The translations under genes and the position numbers were made by a program. From Desulfobulbaceae bacterium (GTDB lineage Bacteria; Desulfobacterota; Desulfobulbia; Desulfobulbales; Desulfobulbaceae), in NCBI GenBank assembly GCA_011322715.1, contig DRLX01000090.1, positions 1 to 9,648 of the forward strand: 9,648 bases of DNA. The letters run 5' to 3'. Below are positions 1 through 5,618 of the stretch, in pieces. How positions within the stretch are numbered: position 1 is the first letter of the stretch; the number at the start of each line of letters is the position of its first letter. Under the pieces are notes generated by a model that had not been told where the DNA came from, made no database searches, and saw nothing but the letters and a program-made list of their open reading frames with translations.

Positions 1-981
1 ATCAGACTGGAAGTTCGGATAGTTGAACAGGTTGAAGACCTCAAAGACCTGGATGTTCATGAACCGATGGCCTGATTTCATGACATCCCAGGAAAAACCG
101 GCAAAATCGGTATCATTAAGTTTGTTGGCCTCATTATCAAACTGGAGGCCGTCTTCAAAACCGCGCCCATAGCAGAAACGGATGCGGCCTGTCCCAAGCA
201 TATCATTACCCCAGGCATAGGCATAGCCAAGGGAAATACCGTCAAAGGGGTAATCCATGTAGGCAATGGGCGTGGCCATTCTGGAATCACTCCCCATGCG
301 CAGTTGCGCCGGCGGTCCATCCGTGGTCGGCCGGCGGCCGATGGAGAACCAGATCGGCATGCCGCCGATATTGTTCCAGTTGACAAAGGCGCGATCAACA
401 TACAGCGCACTGTCGGAAGGCTGCCTGGTTACGCTACCGTCAAAAATGGGATAGCCATTGCCGAGTCCCTTGGGCGTGGTCTGCATACCCCATGCCTTGT
501 ACATGGCCAACCGTCCCTTGAACTCAACGTTTTCGGTTGCCTTGACCCGCATATTCAGACGAAAGCGGTTGGTAAATAAGGTGTCGTTGTTCTGATCACC
601 CTGGGAGACCCCGGCATAGGTGGGCATGCCGGTCGCAGGGTTAATCCCTGTCATACGGAGGGGGGTTCCTGCGGAAAATAGAGTGTCCGCATGGTACGAA
701 TCCATTCGGGCACGGAAATCACCGTAAAACTTGAATCGGGCCGCCAGGTCCCAGGATTCGGATTTTTCATCCAGCATGTCGCTCATGTCATCGACCGTGT
801 CACCATATTCGGTGATGGTCTCGTTCTGCTTGGCAAGCTGTGCCTTCAGGGCATCAAGTTCACGGGACAACTGATCGATCCTTGATGTCAAGTCCTGCGG
901 GGTTTTGCCGGCGCTGGCAGAAGCCATGGCGGGCAAAGCAATAAGCCCGGCCAGAGCCAGCATGGAAAATTTCTTAACCAT
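1..981 (-). CDS. Outer-membrane porin-like protein (DUF3373-type), N-terminal part
   Basis: Partial gene: 327 codons from the ATG at 981-979, still open at the left edge. The start is supported by a strong ribosome binding site (AGGAGGAGG) just upstream. Residues 1-24 form a signal peptide: MVKK, then a hydrophobic core, then an Ala-rich AxA cleavage region near A22/A24. Residues about 28-60 are heptad-like and polar (DQLSRELDALKAQLAKQ), a likely coiled coil as in periplasmic stalks of many porins. From about residue 80 the pattern alternates aromatic and polar residues (ARFKFYGDFRARMDSY), typical of beta-barrel strands. The stretch with 'AFVNWNNIGGMPIWFSIGRR' and the following 'MDYPFDGISLGYAY' resembles DUF3373 proteins of Geobacter and Desulfobulbus relatives. 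That family assignment comes from memory of the family. Inferred role: a channel or structural protein of the outer membrane; substrate unknown. It has its own promoter and a long leader, so it is probably transcribed separately from clpA. Confidence 0.8.
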   Translation of the reverse strand, partial: MVKKFSMLALAGLIALPAMASASAGKTPQDLTSRIDQLSRELDALKAQLAKQNETITEYGDTVDDMSDMLDEKSESWDLAARFKFYGDFRARMDSYHADTLFSAGTPLRMTGINPATGMPTYAGVSQGDQNNDTLFTNRFRLNMRVKATENVEFKGRLAMYKAWGMQTTPKGLGNGYPIFDGSVTRQPSDSALYVDRAFVNWNNIGGMPIWFSIGRRPTTDGPPAQLRMGSDSRMATPIAYMDYPFDGISLGYAYAWGNDMLGTGRIRFCYGRGFEDGLQFDNEANKLNDTDFAGFSWDVMKSGHRFMNIQVFEVFNLFNYPNFQSD

Positions 982-985
982 TCTT

Positions 986-994
986 CCTCCTCCT
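986..994 (-). promoter_or_regulatory. Strong ribosome binding site of the porin gene
   Basis: Read on the minus strand this is AGGAGGAGG followed by AAGA and the ATG at 981. It is by far the strongest Shine-Dalgarno sequence in the window, which fits an abundant outer-membrane protein, and it fixes the start codon. Confidence 0.85.
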
Positions 995-1026
995 TATGTC
1001 TGTTGTTTTTGGGGAAATCCCATATC

Positions 1027-1040
1027 TTCAACTAGTTGAA
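1027..1040. repeat. Perfect 14-bp palindrome in the porin leader
   Basis: TTCAACTAGTTGAA reads the same on both strands. It lies between the predicted porin promoter and the porin start codon, about 46 nt upstream of the ATG. A palindrome with no loop and AT-rich ends suits a dimeric DNA-binding regulator better than an RNA hairpin, but no regulator is identified and only one copy was noticed. Confidence 0.4.
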
Positions 1041-1120
1041 AAAAGTCTGCAAATGGATAAGTCATTCCAAAGCAGGTAAACAGGGTAAGCTTCAATAATA
1101 ATAATAGAATGTATAAAAAA

Positions 1121-1149
1121 TTTGTATCGTATTTATGGCCTGTTGTCAA
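1121..1149 (-). promoter_or_regulatory. Predicted sigma70-type promoter for the porin gene
   Basis: On the minus strand there is a perfect -35 box TTGACA (1149-1144), a 17-nt spacer, and a -10 box TACAAA (1126-1121) followed by an AT-rich run. The start site would fall near 1114, giving a 5' leader of about 130 nt before the ATG at 981. The consensus -35 and ideal spacing support it; the -10 is imperfect. Confidence 0.55.
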
Positions 1150-1186
1150 CAGGTTCTCGCTGAAAAGTAAAAAAAATTGTACTTTG

Positions 1187-1198
1187 CCGGAAGCGGGA
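1187..1198. repeat. 12-bp repeat copy 1 (CCGGAAGCGGGA)
   Basis: An identical 12-mer occurs at 3946-3957 in the other long intergenic gap. Both copies are preceded on the plus strand by a run of eight A (1169-1176 here), 10 nt away in this copy. Here it lies upstream of the porin -35 box. Function unknown. Confidence 0.35.
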
Positions 1199-1246
1199 GG
1201 CGGGAGGCAGAGAACGCCGGTGGAGGGAATGACAGCCATGACCCTG

Positions 1247-1267
1247 CCCGGCGAGGTTATCGCCGGG
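1247..1267 (-). terminator. GC-rich hairpin downstream of clpA, possible transcript end
   Basis: CCCGGCGA and TCGCCGGG form a perfect 8-bp stem with a 5-nt loop, starting 25 nt past the clpA stop codon. A hairpin here suits a transcript end or a 3' stabilising element. There is no U tract after the stem on the minus strand, so it is not a canonical intrinsic terminator. A second 10-bp palindrome (GCCTGCAGGC, 1283-1292) lies immediately after the clpA stop. Confidence 0.35.
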
Positions 1268-1292
1268 AAATTACAGAGGGGTGCCTGCAGGC

Positions 1293-3563
1293 TCAGGCAT
1301 CGGGAAAGCGGAAGGTCATGGTTTTGTTCTTGCGCCCGATTCGGACTTCACCGCCCTTTTTCAGACGGCCAAAAAGAATCTCCTCGGTGAGCACATCGCC
1401 GATTTCCCGCATGATTAAACGCCTGAGCGGCCGGGCGCCGTAGGCAGGCTCATAGCCATGGCGGGCAAGATATTTGCGGGCGGCAGGGGTCAGGGTGATT
1501 GTTACCTTTTTCTCCGCAAGTTGTTCCTGCAGCTCAGCTATCATTTTCACCACAACCTTTTCGACAACCTCGGGCTCAAGAGTACCAAAGGTAATGGTTG
1601 CATCAAGCCGGTTTCTGAACTCGGGAGAGAAGAGATTCTTCAGGGCCTTTTGTTCCTTACCGGAGCTGTCCCCCAGGAAACCAATGGCCCGCTCGCTCAT
1701 CTCCCTGGCTCCGGCGTTAGTGGTCATGATCAGGATAACATTGCGAAAATCAGCTCTGCGTCCGCTGTTGTCGGTCAAGGTTGAGTGGTCCATGACCTGC
1801 AGGAGAATGGAAAAGACATCGGGGTGCGCCTTTTCAATTTCATCAAGAAGCAATACCGTGTAGGGGTGTTTGCGAATGGCATCGGTCAGCAGGCCTCCCT
1901 GTTCAAAACCGATGTAGCCCGGAGGGGCGCCGATCAGTCTGGCAACGGCATGTTTCTCCATGTACTCACTCATGTCAAAGCGTTCAAAGTTGATCTTCAT
2001 GGCAGCCGCCAGCTGTCTGGCAACTTCGGTTTTGCCGACACCGGTAGGCCCGGCAAAAAGAAAGGAACCGGTGGGTGAAGTCGGATGGCCCAGACCGGCC
2101 CGTGAACGTTTAACCGCCCTGACCAGATTGTTTATGGCCTCGTCCTGTCCAAAGATATACGATTTCAGGGCCTTGTCCAGACCATGCAGCTCAGCCAGAT
2201 CATTACCGTTTTTTGTCGTCACCGGTACCCGGGCCATTTTCGAGACGATATGCTCGATGTCGCGCACACTGACTGTGCGGCCCTTCTTGCCCGCAAGTCT
2301 AAATGAAGCACCGACTTCATCAAGGACGTCTATGGCTTTGTCCGGGAGAAAACGGTCGTTGAGATAGCGGGCGGACAGCTCGGCCGTGGCGTGAATTGCA
2401 TTTGTGGAATATCGGATCTGATGGTGATCTTCATACCTGGACTGCAGGCCACGGAGGATGGCATAGGTGTCGTCGATTGACGGTTCCTCTATGTCGATCT
2501 TCTGGAAACGCCGTGACAGTGCCCGGTCCTTTTCAATATGGTTTTTATATTCTTCATAGGTGGTCGATCCGATACATCGGATGGTTCCGGCCTGCAAGGA
2601 AGGTTTGAGTAGATTGGAAGCATCCATGGACCCGCCGCTGGTTGCTCCGGCGCCGACAATAGTGTGCATCTCGTCAATGAAGAGAATGGCATTATCGTGT
2701 TTTTCTATAGCACCGATAACATCCTTGAGACGCTTTTCAAAATCACCCCGGTACTTGGTGCCGGCAACCAGGGTGCCCATGTCGAGCATGTAGATCTCGG
2801 TGCCGGAAAGAAGATCGGGTACGAGTTTGTCGGTATCCACCTCCTCTTCTTTGCGGGCGATTCCATCTTCATGGATCCGCAGGGCAAGACCTTCGGCCAT
2901 GGCCGTCTTCCCGACTCCGGGTTCCCCGACCAGGAGCGGGTTATTTTTTTTGCGACGGCAGAGCACTTGCATGATACGTTCAATCTCTCCGTCACGCCCG
3001 ATAAGCGGATCAATGTTTCCCTCGGCGGCCCGGGCGGAAAAATTGACGGTAAATTCCTCCAGCGGGTTGTTGCCGGGTTTCTTTTTAGTCTGTTTGGGGC
3101 GGGGCTGTACATGCCGCAGGGGTTCCCGCTGCAGGCTTTCCGGGATATGGTGGGAAATGTACTCCATCACCTCAAGACGACCGACCCCTTCCGAACCGAG
3201 AAAGTAGACGGCATGGGATTCGGTTTCCGTAAAGAGAGAAACCAGCACATCGCCGGTATCCACCTGTTTTTTGCCGCAGCTTTGCACATGATTGACCGCA
3301 CGCTGCAGGACACGGTTAAAGGCAATGGTCTGTGCGGGTTCAGCCTGCGTGTCTTTGAGAACAGGCAGGCTACCGGAAAAAAAGCGCTCCAGCCGTACTT
3401 TCAGATTGTCGTTGTTGCCGCCGCATTTATCAATAATGTGACGGGCAAGGTCATCGTGGAGCAGGCCGTACAGCATGTGCTCAACGGTGACGTACTCGTG
3501 TCTATGTGTTTTCGCTTCCTTTATCGCCTTGATAAGGGCCAGCTCAAGTTCTCTGCTCAGCAT
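1293..3563 (-). CDS. clpA: ATP-dependent Clp protease ATP-binding subunit ClpA
   Basis: AAA+ unfoldase that threads substrates, including ClpS-delivered N-degron proteins, into ClpP in the cytoplasm. With the start chosen here it has 756 residues, close to E. coli ClpA (758). The N-domain begins 'MLSRELELALIKAI' and has 'HRHEYVTVEHML', like E. coli 'MLNQELELSL...HRHEFMTVEHLL'. Domain D1 has Walker A GEPGVGKT (213-220), pore loop KYRG (270-273) and Walker B LFIDE (about 294-298). Domain D2 has Walker A GPTGVGKT (505-512), pore loop GYIG (549-552) and Walker B VLLLDE (570-575). The tripeptide IGF (627-629) lies where E. coli ClpA has its ClpP-docking IGL loop, so it should partner ClpP. An ATG 48 nt further upstream (3611) is in frame but would overlap clpS by 25 nt and add 16 residues absent from E. 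coli ClpA. Neither start has a good ribosome binding site. The gene lies 23 nt after clpS, so the two are probably cotranscribed. Confidence 0.95.
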   Translation of the reverse strand: MLSRELELALIKAIKEAKTHRHEYVTVEHMLYGLLHDDLARHIIDKCGGNNDNLKVRLERFFSGSLPVLKDTQAEPAQTIAFNRVLQRAVNHVQSCGKKQVDTGDVLVSLFTETESHAVYFLGSEGVGRLEVMEYISHHIPESLQREPLRHVQPRPKQTKKKPGNNPLEEFTVNFSARAAEGNIDPLIGRDGEIERIMQVLCRRKKNNPLLVGEPGVGKTAMAEGLALRIHEDGIARKEEEVDTDKLVPDLLSGTEIYMLDMGTLVAGTKYRGDFEKRLKDVIGAIEKHDNAILFIDEMHTIVGAGATSGGSMDASNLLKPSLQAGTIRCIGSTTYEEYKNHIEKDRALSRRFQKIDIEEPSIDDTYAILRGLQSRYEDHHQIRYSTNAIHATAELSARYLNDRFLPDKAIDVLDEVGASFRLAGKKGRTVSVRDIEHIVSKMARVPVTTKNGNDLAELHGLDKALKSYIFGQDEAINNLVRAVKRSRAGLGHPTSPTGSFLFAGPTGVGKTEVARQLAAAMKINFERFDMSEYMEKHAVARLIGAPPGYIGFEQGGLLTDAIRKHPYTVLLLDEIEKAHPDVFSILLQVMDHSTLTDNSGRRADFRNVILIMTTNAGAREMSERAIGFLGDSSGKEQKALKNLFSPEFRNRLDATITFGTLEPEVVEKVVVKMIAELQEQLAEKKVTITLTPAARKYLARHGYEPAYGARPLRRLIMREIGDVLTEEILFGRLKKGGEVRIGRKNKTMTFRFPDA

Positions 3564-3586
3564 AATCGTGTAGGTATCGTAGTGGT

Positions 3587-3904
3587 TCAGCTCACCTTTT
3601 CCAGGGAGCATTTCAGGGGAAACTGATTCTTCCGCGCAAGACGATGCACGGCCGCGACCTTTGTTTCACCGATTTCGCGGGTATACACACCGGCAATTCC
3701 CATCCCCTGGTGGTGCACATTGAGCATTATCCGGGTTGCATCTTCGGTGTTTTTATGAAAGATCGTCTCTAAAATCATGATGACAAAATCCATGGTTGTG
3801 TAGTCATCATTATGCAGGAGCACTTTGTAGAGATGCGGTTCCTGCAGGTCTTCCCGTTCACGCGTCAGGATATCTTCCTGGCGGGTTGTTTTATTTTTTG
3901 CCAT
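3587..3904 (-). CDS. clpS: ClpS adaptor for N-degron substrates
   Basis: A 105-residue cytoplasmic adaptor that binds proteins with destabilising N-terminal residues (Leu, Phe, Tyr, Trp in the bacterial N-degron pathway) and hands them to ClpA. The flexible N-terminus (about residues 1-24) is polar. The core begins 'LYKVLLHNDDYTTMDFV', matching the family signature: N32 and D33 correspond to E. coli N34/D35, and M38 to the gatekeeper M40. 'NVHHQGMGIAGVYTREIGE' supplies H64, equivalent to E. coli H66, which contacts the N-terminal amino group. All substrate-pocket residues I can align are present, so it should be functional. It is immediately upstream of clpA, the usual clpS-clpA arrangement, and has its own predicted promoter about 80 nt before the start. 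The ATG at 3904 has no clear ribosome binding site. Confidence 0.95.
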   Translation of the reverse strand: MAKNKTTRQEDILTREREDLQEPHLYKVLLHNDDYTTMDFVIMILETIFHKNTEDATRIMLNVHHQGMGIAGVYTREIGETKVAAVHRLARKNQFPLKCSLEKVS

Positions 3905-3945
3905 TACTGCCGGAATTGTTAAAAAAAAGAATCACTGTTGTTTTA

Positions 3946-3957
3946 CCGGAAGCGGGA
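3946..3957. repeat. 12-bp repeat copy 2 (CCGGAAGCGGGA)
   Basis: Identical to 1187-1198. A run of eight A (3921-3928) precedes it on the plus strand, 17 nt away. In this copy it lies in the predicted 5' leader of clpS, downstream of the promoter, so the two copies occupy different positions relative to their genes. Confidence 0.35.
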
Positions 3958-3985
3958 AAGATGTCCCCGTTTCCTATTATCTACT

Positions 3986-4013
3986 ATTGTAATGCTCTCT
4001 CCTGATTTTGCAA
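3986..4013 (-). promoter_or_regulatory. Predicted promoter for clpS-clpA
   Basis: On the minus strand: -35 TTGCAA (4013-4008), 16-nt spacer, -10 TACAAT (3991-3986). The start site would be near 3979, giving a leader of about 75 nt before the clpS ATG. The -10 is close to consensus and the -35 matches at four of six positions. Confidence 0.45.
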
Positions 4014-4022
4014 GGCCGTTAC

Positions 4023-4180
4023 GTCGGGGAGTTGATCCCCGATTTCACGGAGAAGTCGGCAGCTCTCCAACTGTAAGTCATCACGGGAAACTCCGCCTTC
4101 ACGCGGTCACGCATGCCCGCATAGAGGGGCTATAGCGACCATGCACGCCTGTGCAAATTCGGGGCATCCGTGATGGATTA
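4023..4180. other. GC-rich stretch of nested inverted repeats between holA and clpS
   Basis: This holds most of the 336-nt gene-free gap between holA and clpS, and no convincing gene was seen in it. It contains a 7-bp perfect stem TCGGGGA/TCCCCGA (4024-4030 with 4036-4042, 5-nt loop), a GGAGA/TCTCC pair just to its right, and an 8-bp perfect inverted repeat CATCACGG/CCGTGATG (4079-4086 with 4168-4175) enclosing about 80 nt. Its composition is GC-rich, while both flanks (3905-4000 and 4185-4225) are AT-rich. Possible explanations are a degenerate interspersed palindromic element, a structured 3' end for the holA transcript, or a small RNA. The T-rich run past the holA stop on the minus strand (about 4185-4207) has no convincing stem before it, so no intrinsic terminator is called. 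Confidence 0.4.
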
Positions 4181-4240
4181 CATCTCTAAAATAAATAAAA
4201 ACACACAGTTATATAGCAAGTGATCAGCTGCCCCCAACAT

Positions 4241-5614
4241 TTATGCATCATGGTCATTGGCGATAAGCATGGCGAGTAGAAGGTGGTGGAGAATAGTCAG
4301 CGGATCAAGCGGTGATCCCTTGAGTCGTCGTTCAGCCTGCAGGATCAGTTGCAGCCAGTTCTGAAGCCTGGAGGCGGAAAATCCGGACGCGGTTGTAAAC
4401 TGCATGTAGAGGGCATAAGGATGGCCGCTCAGTTCCTGTTTCCAACGGGGCTCTTTTTTAAGGGTAGGCAAACATTGACGTTGGAAATTATTGGCGGGCA
4501 TGCCGGGTGTATACCCGTATTGCGGTTGTTGCTGCAGGACCCTGAAAAGTAGTAGCCTACGGGCGTAATTACGCAGGGTAGCGATGATGGCCAGCGGATG
4601 CATCTGATCGTCCAGCAGGTGACCGGCAATGGTAAGCGCCCTTGCCGGTTGCCGGTCGCCGATGGCGCCGGTCAGTTCAAAAAGCGCCTCCTGCCGGGTC
4701 CTGCCGACCAGGGCGTTGAGATCATCCAGCTCGATCCGGTTGCGTTCACCCAGGGACAGGCAGAGCTTTTCCGTTTCCATGACCACCGCTACCGGATAAA
4801 AACCGATTCGGTCAAGCAACTGGTCCATGACTCCCGGGGCCATGGTCTTGCCCATTTCCCTGATCGTGCTTGAAATCAGTTCCACAAGCACGCCCTTTTG
4901 CACCTTTTGCGCCTTGCTTCCGGCGCCTTTATCCACGCTAAGATCAACGATGACCTGATTTTTTTTAAGATACTGATAAAAGGCCTTGCGTTTATCGACC
5001 TCCTCAGCCAGCAGAATAAGGGTGTTATGTTTGGCGATGCCTGATTCCAGGGCCTTCCGGAGAAGAGCGGCCGGATCTTTTCCGGAAGCTGTGGAAGCGC
5101 CGGGTTTATCTTTCGTCTTCACCGCTAACAGGTTGGTTATCCAGGAAAGATCTCCGCCCGGATGGGGGAAATCAAAGCGTTTCTTCCATTCCGCAGGTGT
5201 TAGCTTTGCCGGGTTGTCATCGGGACCTGCCGGATCCAGGCCGCAGGAGGTCATCATGGCCCGCAGGTGTCGGGTCGCCGCCTCTGATTTGCCTTCGCTC
5301 CGGGCTGTAACAGCACGCGTCCACAGGGCCTTGGCCGTTTTTTTGGAGTGAAACAGGCGGGTGTCGCTGATGCGGTATATCTGGCGGCCCGGCAACAGGC
5401 TGAAACTCTGCAGCCTGGATACCGTCGTTGCCGGATCCTCGTGATCGCCGTCCAGGGCATGGACCGTGCCGCCGTCGGCAAGCAGGACCTCTTCCAGGTG
5501 CGTGCATGCCTGTCGGCATAGAAAGCGGTCGCCGACAAAGAGATAAGCGCAGCCCGGTTTCCGTGCGGCCATGGAGAGCAGGTCCGAAAGTTTTTCCCTG
5601 GTAAAGATCGCCAT
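4241..5614 (-). CDS. holA: DNA polymerase III delta subunit, long form
   Basis: The clamp-loader subunit that opens the sliding beta clamp during replication. The N-terminal 'CAYLFVGDRFLCRQA' (about 22-36) and 'LQSFSLLPGRQIYRISDTRLF' region match the degenerate AAA+ start of HolA. The later block 'NTLILLAEEVDKRKAFYQYLKK' (about 197-218), 'MDQLLDRIGFYPVAVVMETEKL' (about 263-284), 'EALFELTGAIGDRQPARAL' (about 309-327) and 'MHPLAIIATLRNYARRLLLF' (about 338-357) match the HolA core and its C-terminal collar helices. At 457 residues it is about 110 longer than E. coli HolA (343). The excess sits mainly at about 91-180, between the first strand block and the DKRK block, and contains no motif I recognise. 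The ATG lies 4 nt past the stop of the upstream gene, with a GGAAGAG ribosome binding site inside that gene's last codons, so translation is probably coupled. Confidence 0.9.
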   Translation of the reverse strand: MAIFTREKLSDLLSMAARKPGCAYLFVGDRFLCRQACTHLEEVLLADGGTVHALDGDHEDPATTVSRLQSFSLLPGRQIYRISDTRLFHSKKTAKALWTRAVTARSEGKSEAATRHLRAMMTSCGLDPAGPDDNPAKLTPAEWKKRFDFPHPGGDLSWITNLLAVKTKDKPGASTASGKDPAALLRKALESGIAKHNTLILLAEEVDKRKAFYQYLKKNQVIVDLSVDKGAGSKAQKVQKGVLVELISSTIREMGKTMAPGVMDQLLDRIGFYPVAVVMETEKLCLSLGERNRIELDDLNALVGRTRQEALFELTGAIGDRQPARALTIAGHLLDDQMHPLAIIATLRNYARRLLLFRVLQQQPQYGYTPGMPANNFQRQCLPTLKKEPRWKQELSGHPYALYMQFTTASGFSASRLQNWLQLILQAERRLKGSPLDPLTILHHLLLAMLIANDHDA

Positions 5615-5618
5615 GTCG

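Noticed and set aside
78..410. 110-codon open frame on the minus strand inside the porin region
   Set aside because: Out of frame with the porin, which has the signal peptide and barrel-like pattern. No independent support.
2664..3626. 320-codon open frame on the plus strand, antisense to clpA
   Set aside because: Lies fully over the conserved ClpA frame, whose motifs are all intact. The translation has no recognisable domain and looks like a frame shadow.
3938..4135. 65-codon open frame on the plus strand in the holA-clpS gap
   Set aside because: It crosses the clpS promoter and the inverted-repeat block, has no ribosome binding site, and its translation looks like a translated palindromic repeat.
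4185..4225. Possible intrinsic terminator after holA
   Set aside because: There is a T-rich run on the minus strand, but the preceding bases form only a weak, mismatched stem.
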